Shown: positions 42,352 through 54,680 of the stretch, piece after piece
Position numbering within the stretch: position 1 is the stretch's first letter
Layout: each line of letters starts with the position of its first letter
NCBI GenBank assembly: GCA_946406115.1
Contig: OX291545.1
Span: forward strand, 372,001-436,000
Direction: 5' to 3'
DNA from: Apoda limacodes
Taxonomy: Eukaryota > Arthropoda > Insecta > Lepidoptera > Limacodidae
DNA: 64,000 nt
Translations under genes and position numbers: made by a program
The notes under the pieces: generated by a model
What the model was told of the DNA's origin: nothing
Seen by the model: only the letters and a program-made list of their open reading frames with translations
Database searches by the model: none

Positions 42352-44285
42352 TTATGGCACAATTATGGTATCGTCACACACTCCGTAACCGGCACGCCAG
42401 ACCCGATCGAACGCCTTCGCTATGTCCAGGGTACATGCCAATGCCTTCCCCTGACTATCAATAGCTAGTGCCCATCGGTATGTGTGATATACTAGAAGGT
42501 CACCAGTCGAGCGACCGTGGCGAAAGCCATATTGGCGATCACTGACCGGGTCGTGTTCTTCTAGGTATCTTAGAAGCTGTGTGTTGATCACACGCTCCAT
42601 CAACTTGGAGAGGAGGGAGGTAATAGCGATAGGCCTGTAATTCGATGGATCTGATCTTTTATTATTACGAGCCGTGGTCCAAGCGTCATATACAGTTTTC
42701 TTAAGAATTTTAGCTTCTCTACAAGACCTATTAAACCACGGTCGTTTTTGACGCCGGTAGCTACTCGCGGGTCAGAAATATAGCATTCCATACCAGCGAG
42801 GATTGTCTCAGTGACTGCGACTGCGCAGACCTCATTATCTTCTGAGCTAAAGCAGATCTGCCTCCACGGGTACGATGCATTGCCGACTTATATAATGCCA
42901 CACACGACCCCAAGTTAGTTGGCCCAGATGGATCGGGTTGTGTGCATGACACTTAAGTCCAAACGAGACAGTGGTCCGAGGAGCCTACAGGCGCATCCAC
43001 TGAGACAGAATATCCGTTCGGACGTGCAGTCAGCAGAAGGTCCAGTAAGGAGCTTGTATGGTCCTTTATATATGGTATTCTCGTTGGAGAAAGTACCAGC
43101 TGAGAGAATCTATAGGTCAGAGCAAATTCATGAGCAGATATTCCAGCATAGTTATTGGTTCGAGAACTGAGGCACTCACGATGGTGGGCGTTAAAATCTC
43201 CCAAAATAACTAGTTCTGCTGTGGGATATTGCTCTAGAACTTTGTCAGTCGTCAAACTCAGGTGCGTGAAGAGTCGAGTTACGTCCGTGTCACCGCAATG
43301 AGACCTGTATAGGCACGCATAGATACGAGTGTGGCCGCCGTAATCTACGCGCACCCACAATATCGACAGGTCAGGGACCGGGAGCCTTCAAGGCTATGAA
43401 GGCGGCGACAGCAGATATCCTCCCGGACGAACATACATACACCGGCACGACTCATCAAATTGTGTTCGAGTTCGTAGCCGGGATAGTGAAGGTATGATGT
43501 GTCGGCCGGGCAAGATATCTGCGTCTCCGTTAGAAAAAGAATGGTCTGCTGCGCAGTTTCGAAATGGTGGTGGACTGCGTTAAGATTTGCGTGAATACCC
43601 CTGTAGTTGCAAAAATCCACTTTATATGTGGATGGAGTAGCCGCTGTACAAACTCTATTCTTTTTCGTTCTCATGGCCATAATATATAAAATAAGTTACT
43701 AAGACTAAGGATGAGGATTCACTGCACAGACAGCTTAGAGGACAAAAGGTGCGGTTCTAAGACTGCCGAAGCTCGCCACAGATGATACGGTTGCTGGCAC
43801 GGCGGGCGGAAGGGCCCCTGATCCCCTTCTGTTGTAGTAGCCGGGTCCACTCCGGTCTCCTTCTCCGGCACAACTTCCACTTCAGAGACTTTACACAAGC
43901 TGGCAGATCAGCCTCCCAGAGCGGAGATTAAGTGATCCCTGGGTTTGGGAACACGTTCAGCCTGCGGGCGGCCAGCGGTCAGCCGTTTCATCAGGTCTCC
44001 CTGACCTCCGTACCAGCACGCCGCGTCTACGCTGAGCAATGACAGCAACAAGCACCACCGGTCCTCCGCTGTCCGCGCAGCGAATCCTCAAAGACCTCTT
44101 ACTTACTCACCGCCAGGAACACAACATTACTCAATGTTAGTGTTATTGTGGCCGCGGTTTTCTATACGGTGGTGGTACTTCCCCAGTTCAGGCCGCTCAT
44201 TCGAGCAAGTACTCGCTATGTCCCGCTTTATTTGTTCGGGCGGCTTATTCGAGCGAGTACTTGCAGTGCCCTACCTCCCTTGAAA
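42352..44285 (-). mobile_element. LINE with intact 5' end, 3' truncated (copy 1)
   Basis: From right to left: a GC-rich 5' UTR (43700-44285), endonuclease (42953-43680, in two overlapping frames) with LGDFNAHHRECLSS and SDHCLVW, and RT (42352-42603) with GFRHGRSTGDLL and LDIAKAFDRVW. The 5' UTR and the start of the endonuclease recur in forward orientation at 63183-64000. The common outer limit at 44285 and 63183 marks the true 5' end of the family. Confidence 0.75.
42953..43680 (-). pseudogene. LINE endonuclease domain, one frame change
   Basis: Begins MAMRTKKNRVC at 43680, directly after the 5' UTR. FCNYRGIHANLNAVHHHFE and ILFLTETQISCP are the first endonuclease blocks. After a frame change near 43350 come GGHTRIYACLYRSH, VILGDFNAHHRECL and GSSDHCLVWT. 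The conserved acidic and histidine residues of AP-type endonucleases are all visible. The enzyme would nick target DNA for insertion. It is broken by the frame change and by loss of most of the RT. Confidence 0.7.
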
Positions 44286-44647
44286 TTAGTTACATCCCTA
44301 ATCATCTTTGATTCCCACATCCTGACGAGAATCCTCGAATCTTACAGCGGTAAGAGTAGCGGTTCGCCGCCTAGCTCTAAGAGGTACTCTCTTAGCAAGC
44401 AAATAAACCGCTAGCGTTTTCTATTTGTGAATTTAACATGCAAAAGCCAAGGACGTTTAAATAGTAGCCGGACAGATTACCATTGATATACGCTCGAAGC
44501 ACCCATGATAAGCCAGTCTGACTATACGTACACATCTCGCACACACACTCGCTCTGTAATAAGCCGATCAGTCCGCTTTTACCAATTTGCCAGCACTGCG
44601 GCCTTACGTGTTTTATTTTAGTTTTAATTGCAAAAATAAAGTGGAAT

Positions 44648-47600
44648 ATGCCTTCTTGTGTCGTCATATGGTGTGTACAAATAGTACAACCAGACATAAA
44701 AAAACATCACGAAATAACCTTTCACAGGTAAGATCATTAAATTTTTAGATATTTTGAAAACCTCAACATCAATAGAGATGCTATCTAAACTGCCGGAAAA
44801 TTTACCTCAAAAATGGGTAATTTACCTAATTTTGCAGTCTTTTATTTGTTATATTTAATTTTTTTTTTATTTATTTGGCCTACCAGTAACGAGTAATATA
44901 ACGCTGGATACAGATTATTTGCAACACAACATGCAATGCGACGTGCAATAAATATGTTCGCGAACGCACTAAAAACAACTGAGCGCACGTTAGGCCCAGA
45001 ACAGACGGTGAAACGCAACTGCGATGAATCCCTTTTGAAATTATTGGTTTGAAACTAGTTTCAGACGTTATCCACACACGGCGCAACCTAAATTGTACCA
45101 CAATGATCACATTCACTTATCACAATCATTTCAGTTTTTTTGAGAACAGACGTATGCAAAATGTCTAGCTCAAGTGATGAAGAATTTGTGGTTATGTATT
45201 TGTATCTTCATTGCTTTTTCAATTTCTGCTTTATCATGCCATGCTTTATCAGTGTCAGTTCAAGTACAAGCAAGGCTACTTCTCAACTTCTAACATATTG
45301 AATGTTTTAATTTTCGTCATCAGCCACTTTGTAGCATCGAAAAAAACCGCGAAACGATGAAATGCAAACACGAGTTTCTTGGCCGGTTTCAATGCGACTG
45401 AATTGCAACGCGTTTTAAACTGGCTTCAAACTGGTTGCATCATGTGCGGTCTCTCAAATGAGTCCACGGCATAAACTCAAATGAAAGTCAAAAAAACTAG
45501 GAGTTGCAGTTTCTTCACTTTTGTGTTTCACCATGTGTTCTGTTCCCGCCATAGACATAGGATTTTTTTCACTACGATGGTTCCCACCGATTGTCGGTTT
45601 TACGACGAACGCCTTATAGACCGGGAGACAGTGACACAAAATATTGGGTCATATGTTGCAGTAAGGGGGTTCTTCAGTTATACCCTAACTACGTAATGAC
45701 GAAAAGAAAAATGATGGTCATAGCGCTGGTACCGGCGGCCCAATGGCGAGGGTGTGAGTCGAACGTGTCGGATAAATGACGAGTGTCGAACGATTTGCTC
45801 CACAAAAATCCTTATATTTTCCGATAGTCCTTAAAAAAAAGTAGGCAGTAGCGTAATGCCACACTTCTCCGGTGTGACTTGCAGCCCGCCATACCGACGC
45901 GAACACATTAATTTAAAAAAAAAAAACTATTTAACCATTTGTACCAAGCTTATTTTTGCGCAGCTAATCATCGTCGAGTATCCATTCACGAACGTCACCA
46001 TGCCATACTTTTCCAAATGGCCGCCGTACCGCCGCAAGGGAGTAATTTTATTTTTTTGCAAAACGATTTGTACCAGTATTGCATTTGGATTTTTGGAAAG
46101 TATTTGATAAAATGTGACTGTTATTATTATTGCTATACTTCTAGTAGGGGGAAAATCGACACGTTTCAAAAATACGACTGTACAATAATTAAAATAATTT
46201 TTTACATCATATTCTGTTTGTTTGGATACAATTCTACCTAAAAAAAAATATTCCAGATTGTAACTATAGGGCGGACGACTGTGAGACTTAAGTCAAGACG
46301 TAAAAGAAAACAAATTTTTTGACGATTTATACCAGTTTGGCATTTGGATTTTTGGAAATTATATGATGCAATGTGACCATTATTATATTTGCCATACTTC
46401 TAATAGGGGGTTTTCAAGGTTCAAGACATTGTAAAAATTGTACACATTTGCCACCTATGATACAGGTATGGCATTATCAGACTTCTATTTATGATCAGAC
46501 TGAAACTGTTGAAAAAAAATTTAAAGGTGGTACAAATCGTTTTGCAAAAAAAAAAAAAATTCCCTTTGGAACCGTCCGAAAAGTATGGCATGTTGATGTT
46601 CGTGAATGGCTACTCGACGATGATTAGCTGTGCAAAAATTAGCTTGGTACAAATGAATGAATTGTTTTTGAAGTGAAAACTTCTTTAGCGGCGTTGTGTA
46701 CTTTTTTTGGTATGGGTAAAAAATGATAAACTCGCGTCAGGTCACGTGTCCTAATCGTGGAAATTCGTAAGACGGAAACCGTAATGCCACGCCTATTATA
46801 ATTTTTATTTTTAGTATTTTAATTTTATGACAGATTGCGATGTCAAATATACTACGTCAAAAAAGTAAATAAACAAACATTATTATTTCTTGACGATGTC
46901 AAAGACATGTCTTGTGACATATTTGAGTGTTAAGCGCGAATCGTGTGTAAAGGTTTCTTCTGCCGGCACTCCCGGAGTGCAACTCGTTTTTTTTTTTAAA
47001 TTAATGTGTTCGTGGCGGTATGGCGGCTGTAAGTCACACCGGAGAAGTATGGCATTACGCTACCGCCTAGTTTTTTTTTGGACTATCGGAAAATACAAGG
47101 ATTTTTGTGGAACAAATCGTTCAACATCGTAATTTATCCGACACGTTCGACTCACGCCCACGCGATTGGGCCGCTGGTACCAGCGCTATGACCATCATTT
47201 TTCTTTTCGTCATTACGTAGTTAGGGTCTAACTGAATAACCGCCATACTGATACAAATTACCCAATATTTTGTGTCACTGTCTCCCGGTCTATCAAGTGC
47301 GCGAAGTGTGATCTGGACTTCAATCTTCACCGCAAAAACATTACTATGGGATCCCAAAAACCAAGCAGCTCATTAATGAGCGCGCGGAAAACTGCCGGGA
47401 AAGGCTGACCGTCCACATACGTTCGTGTAGCATTACATTATGTATTGCATATAATCTGTACTCACCTTAGCAAGGTATTATAATAAATTGTTAATTGTAA
47501 TAAAAGTGGTCATTGTTCTCATAGATTTCCTTCAGCTAATGAAGCATGGAAAAAGGACTGGATAGATGTTATTAGAGATTGTAGAGGTGATGCTAATTGG

Positions 47601-47669
47601 AAACCAACTAAATCCTGTGTCATATGCAGCATTCATTTTGATGCAAATGATTTACACGCCACAGCTTAG
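44648..47669 (+). CDS. THAP-domain protein, two exons
   Basis: Exon 1 (44648-44727) encodes MPSCVVIWC...ITFH and ends at a donor CACAG/GTAAGA. Exon 2 starts after TTCTCATAG at 47525, joins in phase as R-FPSANEAWKKDW and stops at 47667-47669. The joined 74 residues carry the THAP zinc signature: C-x4-C (C4, C9), the conserved FP and W, and a final C-x2-H (CSIH). THAP domains bind DNA in insect transcription regulators and in P-element-like transposases. The usual AVPT-like segment after the last histidine is missing, so the gene is truncated, continues by other splicing, or is decaying. A large foldback element fills much of the 2.8-kb intron. Confidence 0.65.
44880..45460. other. Intron part of the THAP gene, possible old MITE
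   Basis: Contains pieces such as GAAACTAGTTTCAGACG and AACTGGCTTCAAACTGG that hint at imperfect inverted repeats (about 44990-45070 against 45370-45450). The arms do not align well enough by eye to define an element. Confidence 0.25.
45590..47310. mobile_element. Long foldback (palindromic) DNA element in the THAP intron
   Basis: The outer arms 45590-45930 and 46985-47310 are inverted copies of about 330 bp: GACGAAAAGAAAAATGATGG (45699) recurs as its complement at about 47192-47211. Inner arms 45939-46075 and 46520-46660 form a second inverted pair (GGTACAAATCGTTTTGCAAA at 46532). A segment around 46060-46160 is also repeated directly at 46325-46410. Open frames inside are only shadows of the arms. 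No transposase is visible, so this is a non-autonomous foldback element, possibly a nest of two. Confidence 0.75.
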
Positions 47670-48899
47670 AGTTGTCAATTTTGGAGTGCCAAAAAAGATA
47701 ATTAAAATAATGTATTAAATGGTATTGATGCGCTGCATGAGTGTTTTTAGTCAAGTTTATTGAAACGGATTAAAAATCTCATTAGCCGTATACTGTATAG
47801 AAATATACTATACGACTGTATAGTCGACCAAGATGTGACGAACACCTATTTCCATTATGTTACTACAGTTACGTGACTTTTTTTCTATGTTCTATATTTA
47901 CTAACACTATGGACTGATACTACTGCCATCTGATATTCAGAATTCATAGCATTCATTTATTTAAATAAATATTGTAGGTATGTTATAAATAATATAATTT
48001 TACCTAACTACCTACAAGAAGCAAACTAAGTTTTTGATGTACCTATAAAATTATTAAAAAACTACTTAATTTAGATATGTGTGTCCATTTTTTTAGTTTC
48101 CATTTACGACAAGATACTTACCACAAATAACTTATTTTATATATATATTTGCATGTTCATTTATTTTCGATTGTAATGTTAAATTTGTAACAATCGGTAA
48201 CAGAGAGTGTGATGTCGAATTTGGAGCAGACATTGCCAAAAACAAAATCCTGTCATCTTTTTCGCAAGTACTTATAAGCATATACTTATAACATGACGGT
48301 CTTTCTTTCTGATAACGTATTTTGTTATGTTAGAATATAGTGATATATTTGCAATCGGCAGTGGCAGAGAATGGTGTATCAAATTCAGAACAATCTGGAT
48401 CTCCAAGCACAACCTTACCGCAAGTATATTATCACTGCACGTAAAATTTAATTCGCTATTATAATCTTTTGCTTTTACCCAATTGAGAAGAACAAATTGT
48501 GGACTAAGTTGTCCTCTAATGCCTGTTATTTACCAGTCTTCTAATTCTATTAATCTAATTTATAAGATGTAACACGGTGGTTAGGTCTTTAGCCTTCATT
48601 AGGTCAGACATTCAGATGTTTAACCGTTTTTCATAAACCATATGATGCTAGGGGGTAAGAATCATTGTTAGTTACATAACATGTTCAACAACTTAAATCG
48701 CTTATTGAAATAAACATGTATAACTATACATTTATTTCATAAGTTTAACTGTGATCCTGTTTGTGGCCCTTGTTAAATAATCCTTGAATATACTTTTTTA
48801 AAAATTAGCTGTGAATATTATTTGATTTATTCATGTCTTTTTTTAGAATTCACCAGAAATTGGAGGAACTGGATTAAATCCTACCTTTTGGAACTACCT
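47670..48899. other. Stretch without recognised genes
   Basis: AT-rich. Short patches such as 48355-48425 (CAAGCACAACCTTACCGCAA, near possible splice sites) might be further exons of the THAP gene, but no frame convinces me. Confidence 0.35.
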
Positions 48900-49254
48900 T
48901 TATTTTAACTATACACTCCTAGAAAACGGCGTCTAAAAGAAAATCTCATCAAAAAGAGAAACTCATTAAAAAACAGACCACACAACAGTGAAGGTGCGGA
49001 CGCGAGAGGCTATATAAGTAAGTTCCCACTAGCTAATAAGCCATTTTTACCTCTCTCACCCGCGAGCGACACATCAAGCCAGAGCTTCGTCCGCCACGCC
49101 ACGCCGAGAACATAACCTCTAGAGCAACAGCGACATCGATATAAGTTGAGTATTTCTCCCCCACGAATAGCCCCCTCGGTGTCTACAGTATTTAAGATAT
49201 GTTTCTAATCACCTTAAGCGTAGCTGTTCTATTTTGTGTGTAACCTGTAAGGTG

Positions 49255-49345
49255 TTGGGCGACGAGACTACATGTGCGACGAGACGACGGTTGTGGGCGA
49301 CGAGACGACGGTCATGTGCGACGAGACTACGGTCACGGGCAATCA
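49255..49345 (+). repeat. Tandem repeat of about 21 bp in the Gypsy leader/LTR
   Basis: About four copies of a unit of the form GTGCGACGAGACGACGGT, alternating with GGGCGACGAGACTAC variants. Confidence 0.7.
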
Positions 49346-50449
49346 CCTTCTTACCACTAAAATAGACATAACGTAGTACATATATAGATCGCGTGGAGAT
49401 ACTGTTCTCTATTTAGACGTGACACTGAGGGGAGCTGTGACCGAGGTCGCAGTCTCCCACCGCGGAGCTCATGGATATAAAATACTCATGTTGTGTTTCC
49501 CACACAGGAATGGCCACGAGGATACTTAACACCTTACTTCCATCAGCAATACGGATAAGGAAAGCAGCAGTTATCCATCTAACACATTAAAGAAGCGAAG
49601 CAGTTACCAGTCACGAGATATGCCACAACTGAAACCAGGTACCTTTCTATATACACACACATACATCCCTACACGTGATCATTGGGTTGAGGGACGGATG
49701 GTCACGACAACTTGTCTACCTCCTCGCAAGACTTTGGCGAAATGGTATGGCCATTTAAAAGGTTATCCAGGGTTCACAGACGAATCAACAGTGGAGTGAG
49801 GAAGCAGTGGACTTCCATGATGTTGATAATAGCGTGATGATGGGTATCAATTCATTTATATAACAGGAAATATAAGTGTATTATCGATAGTGGATCGGTA
49901 TCGTCTATATTACCCTGGAAAATATATGAGGAAATATTTCATGGTCAATTTAAGTTAAAAGGGCCAGAAATCCCTTTATTATCGGCAAATGGTACGGTGT
50001 TCACAGGGTATAAGCTGAGGAATATGTGTGTATAAATTTCTCAGGAATCTTTTTGACAGGATTTTGTTGTGGCTAACATGTAATTTTAGGGTTGGATTTT
50101 ATGCGGAGGTATAACTGCACCTCAACTTGAGTAATCGTTCATTAACGATAACTGGAAAGGTATTTGTATCATTTAAAACATGCGAATCATGTGTCATGTC
50201 ACGGTCACGGTCACGGGTGCCGAAAGATATATATAATAATAATATTTGTTCTTAAAAATAATTAAAGACGACGCTAATGATAAAAAATGTTCAAAAGTTT
50301 ATAGTCCAAGAGTTGGTGCAACTTCCCAAATAGAGAAGTATGGGAATAAAAGTAGTAACACAATACAAAATAGGTTTCATTTAATATGCGAAGAGGAGAA
50401 AATATAATTTTATATTTATAAGGCACTAAACGAATGTGGAAGGGATAAA

Positions 50450-51180
50450 ATGAATTCTATTTTATTTCAGAATAGAGATAGATTTGCATTTGATAAATTT
50501 AAGATAGGGAAATGTAATGTGGTGCCAGTCACAATAGATATGATAGATAATACACCCGTGTATCAACAACCGTATAGAGTATCAGCGGCACAACAGAAAA
50601 TTATCGAAGAGCAAATTCAGGATATGTTAAAAATGGAAGTAATACGAGAATCCCAAAATATATAAAATGTTAGTGAAGAAAAAAGACAATATATGCAGAT
50701 TTTGTGTCGATGTGTTTTTACGATTCCGCGTATTGAGGACATAGTACAAGATTTAAAAGGCGTGAATACGATTTAAACTCTGGATATTTTCAATTGGATT
50801 TAGAGCAGAGTGAGAAACATAAGACAGCATTTATAAGCAGCTCCCTTTAGGGCCCGTTACACCATCGGCTCGCACCACTGGTGGTGTCAAGGGGATTTTT
50901 AAGTCCCATAACACCACCATAGTGTTGTCACTTCCTCCATTGATAAATATCTGTGACACTAGTTCCATTGAACAAAACACAAGTCTTTTGTTCGGGTTTA
51001 TTTACTCAAATAAAAAAAAATGTTCATGTGGTGCGAGCCGGTAAAGGATAATAACGAATGGAACGTTTTGCCATTCGGGTTGAAAACGAGTCAAAGTTTC
51101 TAGAAAATAATGAATACCGTCCTTAAAGAATTATTAGGGAAAGAAGTATTAGTTTATGTAGATAATATTATAATTTATCA
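50450..51180 (+). pseudogene. Gypsy reverse transcriptase, split by a MITE
   Basis: 50450-50665 encodes the N-terminal part, with QPYRVSAAQQKIIEEQIQDM and LKMEVIRES. The middle is broken (about 50690-50840, text RFCVDV, KTAFI). A MITE at 50844-51047 separates it from NEWNVLPFGLKTSQSF and the catalytic region EVLVYVDNIIIYH (about 51145), where the second aspartate of YVDD is Asn. Both the insertion and the substitution make it inactive. Confidence 0.75.
50844..51047 (+). mobile_element. 204-bp MITE inside Gypsy reverse transcriptase
   Basis: It begins CCTTTAGGGCCC...GGCTCGCACCAC and ends GTGGTGCGAGCCGGTAAAGG. The inner 12 bases GGCTCGCACCAC are perfectly inverted, as is the outer CCTTTA/TAAAGG. 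A second short palindrome (ACACCACC/GGTGGTGT) lies inside. It encodes nothing and interrupts the RT reading. The target duplication is not obvious. Confidence 0.7.
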
Positions 51181-51639
51181 TGAGAATTTAGTAGGATTAC
51201 GTAGTTGAAACCATCTAAATGTACGTTTGGTAATGTTAAACTAAAATGATTAGAGCATGTAGTGTCAAGAAACGTAATATTGCCGGATAAAATTAAATTG
51301 AAACGAATTGACGGCATCAAAGCACCGAAGAATGTTTAAGAGGTAAGACCGTTTGAAGGGTTTTTGTCATTTTATGGGGAGTTCATTCCAAATTTTGCAA
51401 AAATAGTACTTCCACTATCTAATCTAACATGTAAAAATAGGACATTTTCTTGGGGAGAAAGACAGGAAGCAGCGCTACAGAATTTATTAGGAAAAATAAA
51501 GGAACCCCCGTTACTAGGATTAAAAACGAAATAAGCAACGAAAGTGTGCGATATGTGTTAAGGAGCAGTATTACCACAGGGTAAATCTGGAAAAGAAATA
51601 TTTCCGATAACATTTGTATCAAGAACGCTTTCAGAAGCA

Positions 51640-51972
51640 GAAAAAAATTAATCTATCACGGAGAAGGAATGCTTAGCATTAGTTTGGGCATTAATTGTTT
51701 TTAGGAGTTACATATGGGGAAAATCAATACAGGTAGATACTGACCATAAGGCGTTATGTTGGTTGGCAAGCAATATAAATAAAACGGGTAGGATTGCGCG
51801 ATGGATTTTAACATTGAAGGAATTCCAATTTACGGTCAATTATATGAAGGAAGCTAAAAATTCTTTGGCCAACGAAGATAATTTAATGATTTCATCGATT
51901 CAACTTAGGCAGTTAGTAGAAGAACAAAATCGGAATGAATTTTGCATAGGTATACGACATGGGTTAGCTTAA
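51640..51972 (+). pseudogene. Gypsy RNase H fragment
   Basis: Reads TEKECLALVWALIVFRSYIW, then QVDTDHKALCWLASNINKTG and RIARWILTLKEFQFTVNYMK, standard for Gypsy RNase H. LANEDNL near the end replaces the usual V-AD-LSR block. It lies in order between reverse transcriptase and integrase. A stop at 51970-51972 ends the piece. Confidence 0.75.
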
Positions 51973-52038
51973 CGAGTCGTAAATAAAATGGAGGGGTTTT
52001 TAATTAGAGAAAATGTGGTAATGCATTAACGAAAATTT

Positions 52039-53105
52039 ATGGGACAGGACGTACGAGTATATAGATATGTCATACCAAGAGCACCCACGAATAACATTCT
52101 TTCAGAAATTCACGATGATTCAATTTTAGGAGGTCACTTAGTAATATTTAAGTGTTTGGGAAAATTTCAAGAGAGGTATTATAGTCCAGGCGCTAGGGAA
52201 GTTATAGAGAACTGTATAAAATCATGCGTAATTTGTCAAAAACGAAACGAGTGTAAATCGAAAGGAACTATTACAGCTAATTACACCGAAATCAATAGGG
52301 GAAAGATTCCACTTAGACATATTAGGACCGTTAAGAATAACGAGTCGAGGTAATCAATATGTAATCATTGCGATGGATTCGTTATCGAAGTTTATGATCG
52401 CGAAGGTAATTCGTATATGTAATACGATGATATTCTTCTAACACAAGGGTCACGTGCGGAGATTTGTATAGATCGTACGTCAGTTTTCGATCAAGGGTTA
52501 TGGTTAGAGCTTTAGAATTATATGGTATACAGCATATCATGAGTAGTATATCACATCCAATGTCAAACGGTCTTGCAGAAATAGGAATGAAGACACTCAC
52601 GAAGATGTTAACGAAATACGATACTGAAAGGCAGGAGAGTTGAGTTTTATTAGTGCGTAAACTGACTCACGCGTAAAATATTTCAAAACTTCACTTAAAG
52701 ATGTTTTTTCCATTCGAGATATTCTTGAGGAGAAGTCCGAAAACAGTTTGAGACAATAATTTATCGAATTTAATGCAAATTTCATTAGAACCCAGACAGA
52801 ATCAAGAGTTAGTATTACAGCAGACAAACTAGCAGGTAGTGCAAACTACAGAACGTGCGCAAAGAATACAGAAAACAGTATTTGATAGGAAAGCCAAACC
52901 AAAACAGCTAGAAGTAGGGAACGTAGTATTACTACATTATGACAAGCGTAGGTCAGGTTTTTCTTATAAATTAAGGAAATAATTTATAGGACTATACGTT
53001 ATTACAAGGTTATTGCATAATGAACATGAAATGTTTCAAAACATTCGGACTAGGAGAGATATCGGTCCAATACATTTTGATAGGATAAAAATGGTTTACG
53101 AGTAG
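52039..53105 (+). pseudogene. Gypsy integrase, broken
   Basis: 52039-52353 carries the zinc-binding domain: IHDDSILGGHLVIFKCL with the histidines and CIKSCVICQKRN with the cysteines. Core remnants follow: GNQYVIIAMDSLSKFMIAK at 52355-52410, then IQHIMSSISHPMSNGLAE at about 52530, near the catalytic glutamate. Similarity fades after 52750 and ends with IHFDRIKMVYE at 53102. There are at least three frame changes. Confidence 0.7.
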
Positions 53106-53376
53106 GGCATAGTTATAATGAATTTGGATAATTTTATTTATATAATAGGTTAGTTTAGTTTAAGTTGCACATACCGACAAATTCAATTTAATATGTATAT
53201 ATGAAGAAGTCGGGTAAAAAGGTCATAGCGTCAGAAATATGTTGTGAATTAGGTTGGTTTTTTTTATTTAGTATATGGAGATTATGAATAGTATAGGGAG
53301 GTCGGATTAGGAATTGTAATTCTATGACAAGCTGATATGTCAAATAAGAAACGACAAAAAAGGTAAATAATCATCA

Positions 53377-54180
53377 ATGTTCACAATTACCAAGGCTCTG
53401 TGCTGTCTCCTACGCTGTTTCTACTGCATATCAATGCCATGTTGGACATCAACAAAATGCATTGCTGCATATGCAGATGATAGTAATGGAGACGCTTATT
53501 ACCCGGGTCGTGCAAACATCCCTCGTTCTGTTGTGGGAGAAAACCGTGGAGAACTTGTGTCTCAAATCGAGACCACACTTTCCAAGGTCTCTGACTGAGG
53601 ACGGGTAAACTTGGTCCGATACAACCCTTCAAAGACACAAGTCTGCGCGTTCATCGCTAAGAAAACCCCATTTACTGTAGTCCCACAATTCCAGAACCTC
53701 TCCTCTCCATCTCCAAGAGCATTTGTGTCCTTGGTGTTGAAATCTCCGGCGATGTTCAGTTCAGAGATCATTCGCAAGTCAAGGTGAAGCTGGCGTCCAA
53801 AAAACTAGGTGTACTCAACAGAGCGAGGCAGTACATCACGTCGGGGCAGAGATTGCTGCTTTAAAAGTCGCAAGTTCGGCCTTATATGGAGTACTGCTGT
53901 CATCTCTGGGCGGGTGCACCCGGTTACCAGCTTGGCCCTTTTGACTCGGTTTAACGACGAGCTGTGAGAATTGTCGATGATCTCTAACTCACTTGCCGTA
54001 TCGAACCCTTAAGTCTGAGGAGAGAATTTGCCTCCCTGTGTGTGTTCTACCGCTTGTACAATGGAAATGTTCTGAGGAATTGTTCGAAATGATGCCCATG
54101 GCTACTTTCTACCATCGCACCGCGTAAATGCTTTGTACCTAGATCCCGGGACCTAATTGCACCATATCAAGGTACTCCAT
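53377..54180 (+). mobile_element. LINE fragment, copy 2 (opposite to 39765-40875)
   Basis: Forward remnants of the same family as the reverse-strand copy at 39765-40875: GSVLSPTLFLL-like text at 53396-53425, HAY/ICRADD region at 53460-53500, SVVGENRGELVSQIETTLSK at 53530-53590, MEYCCHLWAGAPGYQLGPFD at about 53890. Frames change several times. Confidence 0.7.
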
Positions 54181-54680
54181 GTTAGAGTACGCGTAATTTT
54201 GAAACGCCATACTTTCGCGCGACAAGGAGCGCAAACAGCGATGCACGCGCCGCAGCGGTGACGTCTTAGATAAAACTGATTTTTTTGATATGTTTTGACC
54301 GCAGCTCGCGGGGCGCGGGGGGCACACGCCTTGCGAATTGCCAATCAAATAAGATGTAGGGGCGGTAATAAGTCTAGCATTGGTTAATTTATCGAAGTCC
54401 ACGTGAACTGCGCTACGCGTCATTGATGAAATCAGTCATGTGTCATAATAGGGTCGGTCTCTTTGAATATTGACCTACCTACTAATGGTTCGCGTCATTT
54501 TGTCACTCAAGCAAGAATTGATTCGAATTTCAAATAAAAGTTATTTTATTATTATCTTTACAAATCGATAGTGTTTCATGCGCCTGATCAGTTCACCGCT
54601 TGTAGTGAAGCTGTTCGTAAGTTGCCACTGCGCGAGCCTTATCCGCGCGCTACGCAGTTTGAATCTATTAACTGCCATTT
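54181..54680. other. GC-rich stretch, probably 5' UTR of the next LINE
   Basis: Locally GC-rich (GCTCGCGGGGCGCGGGGGGC at about 54304) with CpG-rich patches, then sequence leading into the zinc-finger ORF1 of a forward LINE. No gene of its own is supported. Confidence 0.4.

Larger units (their letters stand above)
48900..53340 (+). mobile_element. Gypsy LTR retrotransposon remnant
   Basis: Probable 5' LTR and leader (about 48930-49560, with GC-rich end and short repeats), then protease (YKCIIDSGSVSSILPWK, about 49870), reverse transcriptase (50450-51180), RNase H (51640-51972), integrase zinc domain (52039-52353) and integrase core remnants (52320-53100). Gag is not recognised. Stops and frame changes are frequent. 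The 3' LTR is absent or cut by the LINE at 53377. Confidence 0.75.

Noticed and set aside
45481..47357. Many overlapping 60-100 aa frames
   Set aside because: They mirror each other across the palindrome and contain no protein motif.
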